Below, in pieces: positions 17,534-26,810 of a DNA stretch of 64,000 bases; within the stretch, counting starts at the first letter, position 1, and the number at the start of each line of letters is the position of its first letter. The stretch comes from Myxococcota bacterium (lineage in GTDB: Bacteria > Myxococcota_A > UBA796 > UBA9615 > JAKLKC01), in assembly GCA_023150875.1 (NCBI GenBank), contig JAKLKC010000006.1, positions 62,001-126,000 on the forward strand. Direction: 5' to 3'. The position numbers and the translations under genes were made by a program. Under the pieces are notes generated by a model that worked only from the letters and a program-made list of their open reading frames with translations, searched no databases and was not told where the DNA came from.

Positions 17534-17830
17534 ATGCCGTTCCCGCGCCTCGCCCCCCTCGCCATCCTCTGCGCCGCCGCCGCGGGGTGCGGGATCCCGG
17601 AGTGCGACCGCTACTGCGAGCAGCAGGCCGACTGCACCGAGGCGGACATCGTGGCCTCGGGCTCGGACTGGCAGGGGGAGACGGGCTATCCGGACCGCGC
17701 CGCCTTCGTCCAGGCCTGCCAGGACGTGTACCACGGGGAACTGGAGGCCAACGGCGGCGGCGCCGCCTACGCCTCGGCCCTGGACCAGGGCTGCGAGGCG
17801 GCCCGGGCGGCGACGTCCTGCGGGGAGTGA
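17534..17830 (+). CDS. Small cysteine-rich lipoprotein
   Basis: A 98-residue exported protein. The signal peptide ends in a lipobox (AAAAGC, Cys near residue 19). The mature part has an even spread of cysteines (CDRYCEQQADC, QACQDVYH, DQGCEAA, TSCGE), which probably form disulfides. The opening CDRYC/ADC pattern is common in small myxobacterial lipoproteins of unknown role. GGAGGATC sits ahead of ATG 17534. It is convergent with the pabA/trpG-type gene. Confidence 0.75.
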   Translation: MPFPRLAPLAILCAAAAGCGIPECDRYCEQQADCTEADIVASGSDWQGETGYPDRAAFVQACQDVYHGELEANGGGAAYASALDQGCEAARAATSCGE

Positions 17831-17849
17831 CGCGAGGCGACGGTCCACC

Positions 17850-18428
17850 TCAGCGGAAGCGGCCTTCCAGGAAGTTCCGCAGCAGGGTCTTCCCCTCGGG
17901 GGAGAGGATCGACTCCGGGTGGAACTGCACGCCCACGGTGGGGTGCCGGGTGTGGGCGAGGGCCATGACCTCGCCGTCGTCCCGGGTGCGGGCGGTCACG
18001 CGAAGGCAGGGGGGGAGCGAGGCCTCGACCACCGCCAGGGAGTGGTAGCGGCCCACCTCCATGGGGCGGGACACGCCGTGGAACAGTCCGGTCCCGTCGT
18101 GGTCCACGGCGGAGCCCTTGCCGTGCATCACCCGCCTCGCCCTCGCCACCCGCGCCCCGAACACCTCGGCGATGGCCTGGTGCCCCAGGCACACCCCCAG
18201 GATGGGCAGGCTCCCCGACAGCTCCCGGATGGCCTCCAGGGACACCCCCGACTCGCCGGGGCCCCCCGGCCCGGGGGAGATCACCAGTCCCGATGGCCCG
18301 TAGCGCCGGATCCCCTCCAGGTCGATGGCGTCGTTCCGCGCCACTTCGACCTCCGCCCCCATCTCGGCGAGGTACTGCACCAGGTTGTAGGTGAAGGAGT
18401 CGTAGTTGTCGATGACCAGGAGGGGCAC
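17850..18428 (-). CDS. pabA: Anthranilate / aminodeoxychorismate synthase component II (glutamine amidotransferase)
   Basis: A 192-residue class I glutaminase that supplies ammonia to a chorismate-using partner. Visible are IDNYDSFTYNL at the N-terminus, the oxyanion segment ISPGPGGP, the nucleophile Cys in GVCLGHQ, and the His-Glu pair in FHPES. TrpG and PabA cannot be told apart from this subunit alone, and no TrpE or PabB gene is in the window. The GTG start at 18428 follows GGAGG. It lies near aroC and aroA, in keeping with chorismate metabolism. Confidence 0.92.
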   Translation of the reverse strand: MPLLVIDNYDSFTYNLVQYLAEMGAEVEVARNDAIDLEGIRRYGPSGLVISPGPGGPGESGVSLEAIRELSGSLPILGVCLGHQAIAEVFGARVARARRVMHGKGSAVDHDGTGLFHGVSRPMEVGRYHSLAVVEASLPPCLRVTARTRDDGEVMALAHTRHPTVGVQFHPESILSPEGKTLLRNFLEGRFR

Positions 18429-18477
18429 GGGGACCTCCGCCTCCGCCGAGAGCGCGAGGCCGGCCGGGGGCGGGATC

Positions 18478-18894
18478 CTACCGCAGCCAGGCGGCGAGGC
18501 GCCGCCGGATCTCGTCCCGGGCGGCCCGGAACGCCTCCAGGCGCGCCTCCTCGTCCCCGCCCGAGGCGGCGGGATCCGGCAGGGGCCAGTGCAGCCGCTC
18601 CACTTCCCCCGGCACGAGGGGGCAGACCTCCTCGGCGCACAGGGTGACGATGGTGCCGACGCGGTCCATGGGGACCCCGCCCACCCCCTTGGAGCGGGCG
18701 GCGGAGGCGTCGATGCCGACCTCGGCGAGCACCCGGACCGCCAGGGGGTTCACGCGGGCGGGGTGGGATCCGGCGCTGTAGACCTCCACCCCCGGGGGCG
18801 CCAGCTCCCGGGCCAGGGCCTCGGCGAGCTGGCTCCGGGCGGAGTTGGCGACGCACAGGAACAGGATGCCCCGAGGCTTCATGGATGGACCCAC
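18478..18894 (-). CDS. arsC: ArsC-type arsenate reductase / low-molecular-weight protein tyrosine phosphatase
   Basis: A 138-residue protein of the LMW-PTPase fold. The P-loop is FLCVANSARSQ, with the nucleophile Cys and the Asn typical of thioredoxin-coupled ArsC in place of the Gly of tyrosine phosphatases. YSAGSHPA, SKGV and VTLCAEEVCP follow; the last holds the paired redox cysteines, and HWPLPDPA contains the acid Asp. These features favour arsenate reduction or a related redox phosphatase. No ArsR or Acr3 gene lies nearby. A GTG at 18894 or an ATG at 18882 may be the start. It is upstream of the pabA/trpG gene on the same strand. Confidence 0.83.
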   Translation of the reverse strand: MGPSMKPRGILFLCVANSARSQLAEALARELAPPGVEVYSAGSHPARVNPLAVRVLAEVGIDASAARSKGVGGVPMDRVGTIVTLCAEEVCPLVPGEVERLHWPLPDPAASGGDEEARLEAFRAARDEIRRRLAAWLR

Positions 18895-18903
18895 GCCCCG
18901 GCC

Positions 18904-19263
18904 CTACCGCGGAGCCGCGGACGAGCGGCCGTGCAAGGAGGGCTCCTGCATCCACCGCAGCCGCTCCTTGGGGTCGAACCAGGTCGCCGCCGTACCGTTC
19001 AGGACCGGGTGGCGCAGGAGGTCCGCGGTCCCCGGGCTGGGGACCCAGGGCTGGGGCGCGGCGGTGGGCCCGGTGGGCAGGTCCCAACCGAGGGCGGGGC
19101 GGAGGGCGGCCGGGACGCGGGGGAGGGGCCCGAGGACGGAGAGGCGGCTCCCGATCCCGGGGGCGGGCTCCACGACCGCCGCGGCCTCCTCCCCCCGCGC
19201 CTCGGGGAGCGCCGCGGCGGCCGCCACGGACCATGCGACAGCGACGACGACGTGCTTCACCAT
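18904..19263 (-). CDS. Small exported protein of unknown function
   Basis: A 119-residue protein with a clear signal peptide (MVKHVVVAVAWSVAAAAA, cleavage near EARG). The mature part is Pro- and Trp-containing with no recognised domain (LGWDLPTG, TWFDPKERLRWMQEP). The start at ATG 19261-19263 is supported by a strong GAGGAGG site. It ends 9 bp before the ArsC gene, so the two may be co-transcribed. Confidence 0.6.
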   Translation of the reverse strand: MVKHVVVAVAWSVAAAAALPEARGEEAAAVVEPAPGIGSRLSVLGPLPRVPAALRPALGWDLPTGPTAAPQPWVPSPGTADLLRHPVLNGTAATWFDPKERLRWMQEPSLHGRSSAAPR

Positions 19264-19307
19264 CGGCGATCCTCCTCGCGGCAAGGATGATACATGATCC
19301 GGGAGCT

Positions 19308-20513
19308 TCACTCCCGGGCCGAGACGCCCACCTCCACCACGAACGCCGTCTCCGGCGCGGCGAAGTCGTCCCGGCGGGTGAACAGGACGCCCGCCGCGTA
19401 GCCACCCGCCTCGAAGAACACGTCGTCGGGCGTCTCGAAGGACCCCCGCCGATCCGAGCCCAGGGGCCAACCGACGGCCACCGCGCAGTCGATCACGTAC
19501 CCCTCGGACCAGTCCCAGATCCACGCCGCGTCCGAGGCGGGCCGGAGGTAGAAGAGGGGAGTCCCGCACTGGAGCCACTCGCCACCGAGGCCCACGGCCT
19601 CGGGGGCGCCGCCGCCAGAGACCACCACGGGCTCTCCGGGGAGCACCTCGTGGGGCTCCGCCGCCACGTCCAGGCGGAGCCCGTTGGTGAACGGCGCGGC
19701 GGCGCGCGCCGGGGCGCACTCGCTCCCCCCCACCGACACCTCCACGTCCAGCACCACCGAGTAGCCGAACGAGGCGACCAGGGCGTCGGGGTCCAGGGCG
19801 AGCCCGGCGGCGCCCTCCACCGTGTACCTCCCCGCGGCCAGGGCGGGGCCGCCGTAGGGCCAGGTGAAGGCCAGGGACGCGCCGGGGGCGAGGCTGAGGG
19901 TGCCGGGGACCAGGCACTCGATCCCGTCGGACTCGGAGCCGGACCAGACCACGTCCGACGCCTCGTCCCGGACCGTGAAGACGGGGTACCCGCAGTTGTC
20001 CCACGGGGCCTCGATGACGGAGCCGCCGAGGTTCTCCAACGTCAGCTCGAAGGTCGGCGCGTCGCCGGTCGCCCAGGCACCCGTGCTCACCCCCACCGTG
20101 ACCGCCAGGGCCGGGGAGGGCGCACCCAGCACCACTTCCGCCGCGCCCCCTCCCGCCTCCAGCGCGTGGACCACCCGGCCCCAGGGAGCGGGGCAGGCCG
20201 CGGGGGGCGGCGAGGTGTCGTCGTCCGCGGTGTCGTCGTCCGCGGCGTCGTCGTCCGCCGCGTCGTCGTCCGCCGCGTCGTCGTCCGCCGCGTCGTCGTC
20301 CGCGGCATCGTCGTCCGCCGCGTCGTCGTCCGCCGCGTCGTCGTCCGCCGCGTCGTCGTCCGCCGCGTCGTCGTCCGCCACGTCGTCGTCCGCCACGTCG
20401 TCGTCCCCGGTGGCGTCGTCGTCGTCACCTTGGTCGGACGCGGCGCACCCTACTCCCAGCGACAGGGCGATGGCGAGCAGGGATGTCGGGTTCAGCAGGG
20501 ATCGGGGCGACAT
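19308..20513 (-). CDS. Lipoprotein with an Asp-rich repeat linker and BsuPI-like domains
   Basis: A 401-residue exported lipoprotein: signal peptide, lipobox LGVGC, then a 70-residue spacer of ADDDx pentapeptides, then two beta-sandwich-like modules. The first (TFELTLENLGG, DNCGYPVFTVRD, APGASLAFTW, AAGRYTVEG) matches the BsuPI/intracellular proteinase inhibitor pattern. The second half repeats the same order (NGLRLDVAAEP, LQCGTPLFYLRP). The acidic spacer probably holds the domain away from the membrane. AGGAGG precedes ATG 20511-20513, which decides the start over an ATG 13 codons upstream. The ligand is unknown; protease inhibition is only suggested by the domain name. Confidence 0.75.
   Translation of the reverse strand: MSPRSLLNPTSLLAIALSLGVGCAASDQGDDDDATGDDDVADDDVADDDAADDDAADDDAADDDAADDDAADDDAADDDAADDDAADDDAADDDTADDDTSPPPAACPAPWGRVVHALEAGGGAAEVVLGAPSPALAVTVGVSTGAWATGDAPTFELTLENLGGSVIEAPWDNCGYPVFTVRDEASDVVWSGSESDGIECLVPGTLSLAPGASLAFTWPYGGPALAAGRYTVEGAAGLALDPDALVASFGYSVVLDVEVSVGGSECAPARAAAPFTNGLRLDVAAEPHEVLPGEPVVVSGGGAPEAVGLGGEWLQCGTPLFYLRPASDAAWIWDWSEGYVIDCAVAVGWPLGSDRRGSFETPDDVFFEAGGYAAGVLFTRRDDFAAPETAFVVEVGVSARE
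20215..20424. repeat. 15-bp tandem repeat coding for ADDDx pentapeptides
   Basis: About 13 copies of a 15-bp unit built on GTCGTCGTCCGCCGC encode the Asp-rich linker of the overlapping lipoprotein gene. Copies differ only at single bases, for example CGCGG for CGCCG. Whole-unit gains or losses would keep the frame and change linker length. Confidence 0.85.
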
Positions 20514-20545
20514 GTGCGGGGTCCTCCTGGACGACGTCCCATGGC

Positions 20546-21685
20546 TCATGGCGGGCCAGTCCGCCGGGCCCTCTCGTGCCCGTCGGGCTCCCCCAGCAGG
20601 TGCAGGGAGCGCAGCGCCAGAGCGCTCAGCGCCACCGCGCCCCGCGCCGGGGGGCCAAGGAACGCCAAGGCATCGTACCCTCCGAAGGGGGACGGCGCCA
20701 CGCCCCGGGCAGCCGGCGCCTCCAGCACCCAGAGGACCATCCGGAGGTGGGTGAAGCGGTGCTCCACCCGGCCCCGCGCCTCCAGCGCCCCGCCCGCGAG
20801 GGCCAGGGAGCCCTCCGCCAGCCGAGCCGCGGCCTCCGGCGGGGCCTCTCCGGCCTCCAGATCCCCCCCGGGCAGCTCCCACAGTCCCCCCAGGAGTCCC
20901 CGGGGAGCGCGGCGGGCCATCAGGAGGGCACCGGAGGCGTCCCGGACCGCAAGGCCCACCCGCTCCACCTCCCGGGCGGGGGGTCTCGCGCGGGCCGACG
21001 GGATCTCCGCGACCCGCCCGAGGCGGAGCGCCCCGCAGCGGGCGGCCACCGGACAGGCGCCGCAGGCGGGGGAGCGGGGCGCGCAGGTCCGCGCCCCCAG
21101 CTCCATCAGCCCCTGGTTGAAGTCCCCCGGGGCATCGGTGGGGACCAGGGCCGCGGCGACCTCCCACAGGATGCCGTCCAGGGGGGGGCGGGACGGATCC
21201 CCCTCCAGGGCGAACAGGCGGCACAGGACCCGCCGCACGTTGCCGTCCACGATGGGCGCCGGACGGCCGAAGGCGATGGAGGCCACGGCGCCCGCGGTGT
21301 AGCGGCCGATCCCGGGCAGGGCCATCAGCGCCTCCACCGTGTCGGGGAAGACGCCTGCGTGGCGGCGCACCACCTCCGACGCCGCGGCGTGGAGGTTCCG
21401 GGCCCGGGAGTAGTACCCGAGCCCGGCCCAGGCCGCGAGCACGGAGTCGAGGTCGGCGGCGGCCAGGTCGGCGACGGTGGGGAAGAGGGCGAGGAACCGC
21501 TCGTAGTAGGGGATCGCCGTCTCCACCCGCGTCTGCTGGCACATCGCCTCCGAGAGCCAGATCCGGTACGGGTCCGTGGTGCGACGCCAGGGCAGGTCCC
21601 GGTGCCCTGCCCGATACCACGCCACGATGTATCGCCCGATCTCGGCCTGGAGGATCGGATCCGGCGCGTGGGATACGTGTCTCAT
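20546..21685 (-). CDS. mutY: A/G-specific adenine DNA glycosylase
   Basis: A 379-residue base-excision repair enzyme that removes adenine mispaired with 8-oxoguanine. Family features: LPWRRTTDPYRIWLSE with the catalytic Glu, the helix-hairpin-helix LPGIGRYTAGAVASIAFG, catalytic Asp in PIVDGNVRRV, the iron-sulfur cysteines CAPRSPACGACPVAARC, and a C-terminal NUDIX-like 8-oxoG recognition domain (GGLWELPGGDLE). The usual QQT motif is present as MCQQTRV. The start at ATG 21685 has no strong ribosome binding site. It lies 22 bp downstream of aroC on the same strand. Confidence 0.95.
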   Translation of the reverse strand: MRHVSHAPDPILQAEIGRYIVAWYRAGHRDLPWRRTTDPYRIWLSEAMCQQTRVETAIPYYERFLALFPTVADLAAADLDSVLAAWAGLGYYSRARNLHAAASEVVRRHAGVFPDTVEALMALPGIGRYTAGAVASIAFGRPAPIVDGNVRRVLCRLFALEGDPSRPPLDGILWEVAAALVPTDAPGDFNQGLMELGARTCAPRSPACGACPVAARCGALRLGRVAEIPSARARPPAREVERVGLAVRDASGALLMARRAPRGLLGGLWELPGGDLEAGEAPPEAAARLAEGSLALAGGALEARGRVEHRFTHLRMVLWVLEAPAARGVAPSPFGGYDALAFLGPPARGAVALSALALRSLHLLGEPDGHERARRTGPP

Positions 21686-21707
21686 GCGTCGCCGGGGGTC
21701 CTCGCCC

Positions 21708-22787
21708 TCATCCCACCTGGGCGCGGCGCCGGAGGGCGTGGTCCAGGAGCACCAGGGCGATCATCGCCTCCACCACCGGCACGGCCCGGGGGAGGACGCA
21801 GGGGTCGTGGCGGCCGGTGGCCCGCAGCTCCACCTCCTCGCCGGCGTCGGTGACGGTGCGCTGGGGCACGAAGACCGTCGCCACGGGCTTGAAGGCGGCG
21901 CGGACCAGGATCGCCTCGCCGTTGCTGATCCCCCCCTGGACCCCTCCGGATCGGTTGGTGCGGGTGCGGACCCGATCCCCCTCCATGTAGAAGCCGTCGT
22001 TGTGCTCGCTGCCCCGCATCCCCGCCCCGCCGAAGCCCGAGCCGACCTCGAAGCCCTTGCACGCGGGGATGGACAGGATCGCCCTCCCCAGGTCGGCGTG
22101 GAGCTTGTCGAAGACGGGCTCGCCCCAGCCGGGGGGCACCCCCCGGGCCACGGCCGCCACCACGCCCCCGACGGTGTCCCCTTCCCTCCGTGCGGCGAGG
22201 ATCGCCTCCTCCATCGACGCCGCCGCCCCGGGATCGGGGCAGCGGGTGGGGTGGGCGTCGACCTCGGCCTCCGCCACCGCGCCGGGGTCCACCTGGGCCT
22301 GGGCCCCCGCGATCCGGTCCACCCAGCCGACGACCTCCACGCCGAAGAGGTGCCGCAGCACCTCCCGGGCGACGGCGCCCGCGGCCACGCGGCCCACCGT
22401 CTCCCGGGCCGAGGCCCGGCCCCCTCCCCGCCAGTCCCGCGCCCCGTACCGGGCGTCCACCGTGTAGTCGGCGTGGGAGGGACGATACACGTGTCGCATC
22501 GACTCGTACGGTGAGGCGTCGGCGTCCCGGTTCCGCACCAGGAGGGCGATGGGGGTCCCCAGGGTGCGGCCCTCGAAGACCCCCGAGAGGACCTCCACCC
22601 GGTCGGCCTCGTCCCGCCGCGTGGTCAGGGGGCTCTGGCCGGGTCGGCGGCGGTCGAGCTGTCTCTGGATCGCCTCGGGCCCCAGGGGGATCCCCGGAGG
22701 ACACCCGTCGACCACGGCGCCCACCGCCGGACCGTGGCTCTCGCCGAACGTGGTGACGCGGAAGACCGTCCCGGTGGTGCTGGTCAT
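21708..22787 (-). CDS. aroC: Chorismate synthase
   Basis: A 359-residue FMN-dependent enzyme that converts EPSP to chorismate, the last shikimate step. Signatures: [13 protein letters not shown] at the N-terminus, [13 protein letters not shown], the central [15 protein letters not shown], and late [12 protein letters not shown] with the QRTVT segment. The length fits the bacterial family. The start at ATG 22787 gives [19 protein letters not shown], as expected. It is transcribed toward mutY and divergent from the dienelactone-hydrolase-type gene. Confidence 0.96.
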   Translation of the reverse strand: MTSTTGTVFRVTTFGESHGPAVGAVVDGCPPGIPLGPEAIQRQLDRRRPGQSPLTTRRDEADRVEVLSGVFEGRTLGTPIALLVRNRDADASPYESMRHVYRPSHADYTVDARYGARDWRGGGRASARETVGRVAAGAVAREVLRHLFGVEVVGWVDRIAGAQAQVDPGAVAEAEVDAHPTRCPDPGAAASMEEAILAARREGDTVGGVVAAVARGVPPGWGEPVFDKLHADLGRAILSIPACKGFEVGSGFGGAGMRGSEHNDGFYMEGDRVRTRTNRSGGVQGGISNGEAILVRAAFKPVATVFVPQRTVTDAGEEVELRATGRHDPCVLPRAVPVVEAMIALVLLDHALRRRAQVG

Positions 22788-22935
22788 GGGGGGCTGTGCT
22801 CTCCCGTCCCCGGGGGCCCCCATCATCGCACTCGCCCCCGGCCGGGGCCATCCCCACCCGGGGCACGGGGGATGCTTCCCATCCGGAGGCCCGCCCGGGT
22901 CGGAGGGCGCTGGCGGGCGCGGGGGGAGGTGGACC

Positions 22936-23637
22936 GTGACGGAGCCGACGCGAAGGGACCGGGAGGAGCGCGAGGTGGTCGTGCCCGTCGGGTCCGTGGA
23001 GCTGATGGGGAGCCTCGGGCTCCCGGCGGGGGCAGAGGGGATCGTGGTCTTCGCCCACGGGAGCGGGAGCAGCCGGTTCAGCCCCCGCAACCGCCACGTC
23101 GCCTCGGTGCTGCGGCGGAACGGCCTCGGGACGCTCCTCTTCGACCTCCTCACCCCCGAGGAGGAGGCCGAGGACGCCGTCACGGCCCACATCCGCTTCG
23201 ACATCGACCTCCTCGCCACGCGCCTCGTGGGGACCGTGGACTGGGCGACCCGGGATCCCCGGACCCGGACCCTCGCCCTGGGGGCCTTCGGCGCCAGCAC
23301 GGGGGCCGCGGCGGCCCTGGTGGCGGCGGCCCTTCGCCCGGGCCGGGTCGCCGCGGTGGTCAGCCGCGGGGGCCGCCCCGACCTGGCCGGCTCCTACCTG
23401 CCCCAGGTGCGGGCGCCCACCCTTCTGGTGGTCGGCGCCCTGGACCTGCCGGTGATCACCCTCAACGAGGAGGCGCTCCGGCACCTCAAGTGTGCGAAGA
23501 GGCTGGAGATCGTCCCCGGTGCGACCCACCTCTTCGAGGAGCCGGGGACCCTCGACGTGGTCGCGGACCTCGCCGCGCGGTGGTTCCGGGACCACCTGGG
23601 TCGGGTGGCGCAGGCCGGAACCACCGGGCGCGCCTGA
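22936..23637 (+). CDS. Alpha/beta hydrolase, dienelactone-hydrolase-like
   Basis: A 233-residue cytoplasmic hydrolase. Visible are [14 protein letters not shown] (oxyanion region), the nucleophile elbow [13 protein letters not shown] with the catalytic Ser, [10 protein letters not shown] with the likely acid Asp, and [11 protein letters not shown] with the catalytic His. Proteins with the HGSGSSR-SPRN signature are often encoded beside, or fused to, a phosphoribosyltransferase; one lies immediately downstream in the opposite orientation, 15 bp away. The GTG start at 22936 follows GGGGGGAGG. The substrate is unknown. Confidence 0.82.
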   Translation: MTEPTRRDREEREVVVPVGSVELMGSLGLPAGAEGIVVFAHGSGSSRFSPRNRHVASVLRRNGLGTLLFDLLTPEEEAEDAVTAHIRFDIDLLATRLVGTVDWATRDPRTRTLALGAFGASTGAAAALVAAALRPGRVAAVVSRGGRPDLAGSYLPQVRAPTLLVVGALDLPVITLNEEALRHLKCAKRLEIVPGATHLFEEPGTLDVVADLAARWFRDHLGRVAQAGTTGRA

Positions 23638-23652
23638 CGGCGGGGCACCCGC

Positions 23653-24345
23653 TCACCCCCCGGGCGGCTGGGCCCCGGAGTCCGGACCCACGCACATGGG
23701 AGGCGGCGAGGGCCGCCGGACCCGGGCGAGGAGGTCCAGCACCTCCTCGTCGGTGACCTGCCGGAAGTCCTGGTACCACAGGCCGATGGCGATCAGCTCC
23801 GGGGGCTGGTACACGCACACCACCTCGTCCACCTCGGCGAGGAGCCGGGCCAGCGTCTGGGGCGCCGCGACCGGTACGGCGAGGACGACTCGGCCGGCCC
23901 CGAGCTCCCCGAGGGAGCGCACCGCGGCCCGCACCGTGCCGCCGGTGGCGATCCCGTCGTCCACCAGGATCACCGTCCTTCCCCGCACGTCCGGCGGGGG
24001 GAGGCCGCCCCGGTAGCGCCGTACCCTCCGCGCCAGCTCCTCCTCCTCCCTCGCCGTGGCCTCCTCGATGTCGGCGTCGGAGATCCCGAGGGTGTCGATG
24101 GTGCCCAGGTCCAGGTAGCGTCCGCCCCCCTCGGCGATGGCGCCGATCCCCAGCTCCGGCTCCCAGGGCGCGCCCAGCTTGCGCGCCACCAGCACGTCCA
24201 TCTCGGCGCCCAGCGCCCGCGCCACCTCGAAGCCCACGGGCACGCCGCCCCGGGGCAGGGCGAGGACCATGGGATCCGGGATGTCGCGGGGGGAGAGGAG
24301 CGCGGCGAGGCGCCGTCCCGCGTCCTCCCGGTCGCGGAATCGCAT
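23653..24345 (-). CDS. Phosphoribosyltransferase family protein
   Basis: A 230-residue PRTase-fold protein: LALPRGGVPVGFEVARAL near the N-terminus, an ARKLGAPWEPELGIGA segment, and the PRPP-binding loop VILVDDGIATGGTV. This is the type I PRTase subfamily commonly linked to a dienelactone hydrolase; no base specificity is assigned to it. The start at ATG 24343-24345 follows GGAGG. It is convergent with the hydrolase gene, with stop codons 15 bp apart. Confidence 0.85.
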   Translation of the reverse strand: MRFRDREDAGRRLAALLSPRDIPDPMVLALPRGGVPVGFEVARALGAEMDVLVARKLGAPWEPELGIGAIAEGGGRYLDLGTIDTLGISDADIEEATAREEEELARRVRRYRGGLPPPDVRGRTVILVDDGIATGGTVRAAVRSLGELGAGRVVLAVPVAAPQTLARLLAEVDEVVCVYQPPELIAIGLWYQDFRQVTDEEVLDLLARVRRPSPPPMCVGPDSGAQPPGG

Positions 24346-24453
24346 GGCGGATCCTCCGGGCCCGGAGGGGCGATCCGGCCGCCCGGTCGCCCGCGGGCCC
24401 TCCACGGCGTCGTGGACGCAAGCCGCGGGCCGCCCCGCGAAGCCTCGGCGCCG

Positions 24454-26745
24454 TCAGCCGGGCACGACGGCGAGCCGCGCCGCGGCCCGGGTGCGCGGCA
24501 GGTCCGAGAGGGCCGACAGGGCGCCCATCTCGCGCTGGACCAGGGCCATGTGCTCGTAGTTCCCGCAGTGGTGGCACGCCTTGTCGAAGAGCATCCCCCC
24601 CTTCACCGCGCCGTTCGGGTAGCGCTTGCGCAGCTCGACGTTGCCGCCGACGTCCCAGAGGGCCGCCACCTGTCGCAGGCGGTGGTACTCCTCCCCGAGG
24701 TAGACGTCGCGGAAACCGCGCCCGGCGCCCAGGTCCCCCACCACCTTCGGGTGACAGCAGAAGGAGAGGGTGCCGTCCACCCAGATCCGGGTGAAGAACC
24801 ACCCGACGTGACAGCCGGTCATCTCGTACTTGCGATAGGACCAGTCTCCGTCCTCGAAGTCGGCGCCCCGGTCCAGCTCCGGCCCGGGCCGCCCATCGAG
24901 CTGGATCTCGAGGTTCTCCAGCAGCTCGATCCCCGCCTCCGCGCAGATCCGCCGGGCCTCGGGCAGGTCCGCCACGATCCTCGCGACCTGCTCGTCGGAC
25001 GCCTGCATCACCCGCGTCTCGTCGTCGTGGGACAGGGTGAGCTGGAGCCGGATGTGATCGACCCCCATGCGGGCCCCCAGCTCTGCGGTGGGGACGACCT
25101 CGTCCCATGTCTCGGCACCCAGGACGTTGACCAGGTACACGCTGGGGAACGCCGCGCCCCGCTCCCGCTTCCGTCGCATGAACTCGGCGCCTTGTCTCAC
25201 CTGGAGGTCGAACTCCCCCTCGGGGCGGCCGGGGTGCACCGCGCGGTAGCCCCGGGGCGTGCAGGAGTGCATCGACCAGTAGACCCGGTCGCACTCGCTG
25301 TCCAGCAGGCGATCGACGGTATCGGCGTCCAGCAGGAGGCCGTTGGTGAAGAGGGTGGTGACGAAGCCCCTCCGCTTGGCCTCGCGGACCATGTCGAAGA
25401 TCCGGGGGTGGAGGAGGGGCTCCCCCGGTCCGTTGAACAGCAGGTCGTCCACGCTGTCCAGGGCCTGGAGCTCGTCCAGGAGGCGCAGGTAGACCTCGAA
25501 GTCCAGGCGGGTCCCGTTGCCCCGGTCCAGCTCCCTCAGCCGGTTGCGACCCACGAGGGGCGAGTAGGTGTAGCAGAAAGTACAGCGGTGCTGACACGCG
25601 GCGATGACGTCCACGTGGACCGTCTGGGGCCCCACCAGCGCACGGCGAGAGGCGACCCCCAGCAGGCGGAGCAGCAGCCGCTCCCGGGGGGGGTCGAAGC
25701 CCCCCAGGCCCCCCTCCAGGCGGGCGATGGACTCCAGCACGCCGGTGGACCCCAGGTCCAGCGCGAGCCCGGCGCCGGCGATGGCGCCGTTGACCTCAGC
25801 CACCCGCGCGGCGAGGCGGGCTCCCAGCCCCCGCAAGGGCTTCACCTTCAGGGGTTCCCCGGGGAGGGACTGCGGCGCCAGGCCCCGCTCCGCGAACGCC
25901 CGCGCCACCAGGCCCTCCAGGTCCGCCCAGTCGGCCAGGGCCACGGGGATGGGGGCGGCCCCGGCGGGCGGCGGTGGCGGCACGATCCCTCCCTCGATCC
26001 GGGCGTCACCGGCGGCCTGGGCCGCGCCGGGCTCGGTCAAGCCGGGGAGGACCGCCGGCGCCCGCTCGGGCCTCTCCATGGGCACCAGGCGGTCCGCCAG
26101 GGCGGTGCCGCGCAGGACGGCCATGACCCGGGGCGTGAAGCGATGGAGGGGCGAGGCCAGCCGGTCCCGGGGCACCCCCACGAAGTCGTGGGCGCAGAGG
26201 GCGCCGAGGGCGTGGAGCAGCTCGACCTCGTGACCGCCTCCGGCGGCGGCGCGCTCCACGGCCTCCAGGAGGGGGAGCAGATCGGGGTCCTCCAGCGCCA
26301 CCGCCACCCCGGCGGCGGACAGCGAGGCGGACAGCGCCCGGGCGAAGGCCAGGAATCGGGCCGGAAGCCCCGGGAGGGGACGCAGGTCCAGCCGGGGGAG
26401 CGGCCCCGGAGTACGCCGCAGGTGGCCCGCGGCGAAGGCGCAGACCGCGTCCAGTCGGTGGAACGTGTATCGGGTGGGGACCACCACCACCGCCACCTCC
26501 CCCGGGGCGGGACGGGACCCGGCGAGCCCTTCCAGGACAGGCTGGAGCCGGTGACCCGGCGGCGCGCGCCACCCGTGCTCCTCCTCGACGTCGGAGAAGA
26601 TCCGCGGCACTCCGGGGAGGGGATCGCCTTCGGGACGAGGCGCTGCGGCGAGACGGGCGCGCTCCACCAGACGACGGGCGTAGGCTCCGCGCTCCTGGAG
26701 CAGCGAGCCGAGCATCTCGTTCCCGGGAACGGGCGCGGTGGACAT
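24454..26745 (-). CDS. Large radical SAM protein with an uncharacterised N-terminal domain
   Basis: A 763-residue protein. Residues ~1-370 are a helical region I do not recognise (contains VVVPTRYTFHRLDAVCAFAAGHL). The radical SAM core starts with the [4Fe-4S] motif CQHRCTFC (C384, C388, C391), followed by NGPGEPLLHP and TLFTNGLLL. The end has SPASM-like cysteines (GCHVGWFF, LSFCCHPKVVGDLG, KACHHCGNYEHM). Iron-sulfur clusters and AdoMet radical chemistry are expected; the substrate is unknown. It starts at ATG 26743-26745, 65 bp after the 819-residue protein with a caspase-like core and on the same strand. That makes the latter a plausible substrate or partner. Confidence 0.8.
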   Translation of the reverse strand: MSTAPVPGNEMLGSLLQERGAYARRLVERARLAAAPRPEGDPLPGVPRIFSDVEEEHGWRAPPGHRLQPVLEGLAGSRPAPGEVAVVVVPTRYTFHRLDAVCAFAAGHLRRTPGPLPRLDLRPLPGLPARFLAFARALSASLSAAGVAVALEDPDLLPLLEAVERAAAGGGHEVELLHALGALCAHDFVGVPRDRLASPLHRFTPRVMAVLRGTALADRLVPMERPERAPAVLPGLTEPGAAQAAGDARIEGGIVPPPPPAGAAPIPVALADWADLEGLVARAFAERGLAPQSLPGEPLKVKPLRGLGARLAARVAEVNGAIAGAGLALDLGSTGVLESIARLEGGLGGFDPPRERLLLRLLGVASRRALVGPQTVHVDVIAACQHRCTFCYTYSPLVGRNRLRELDRGNGTRLDFEVYLRLLDELQALDSVDDLLFNGPGEPLLHPRIFDMVREAKRRGFVTTLFTNGLLLDADTVDRLLDSECDRVYWSMHSCTPRGYRAVHPGRPEGEFDLQVRQGAEFMRRKRERGAAFPSVYLVNVLGAETWDEVVPTAELGARMGVDHIRLQLTLSHDDETRVMQASDEQVARIVADLPEARRICAEAGIELLENLEIQLDGRPGPELDRGADFEDGDWSYRKYEMTGCHVGWFFTRIWVDGTLSFCCHPKVVGDLGAGRGFRDVYLGEEYHRLRQVAALWDVGGNVELRKRYPNGAVKGGMLFDKACHHCGNYEHMALVQREMGALSALSDLPRTRAAARLAVVPG

Positions 26746-26810
26746 GGGGCTCCCGCCCGGGATTGGAGCACGGGATCCCGGGGGGTGCAACCGCGGAGCG
26801 GAACCCCGGC

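Noticed and set aside
19864-20754. Serine-rich frame on the plus strand with SSAASSSAA repeats
   Set aside because: It is the mirror image of the Asp-rich linker of the lipoprotein on the minus strand.
20546-21685. Endonuclease III instead of MutY
   Set aside because: The C-terminal NUDIX-like domain and LPWRRTTDPYRIWLSE motif identify MutY.
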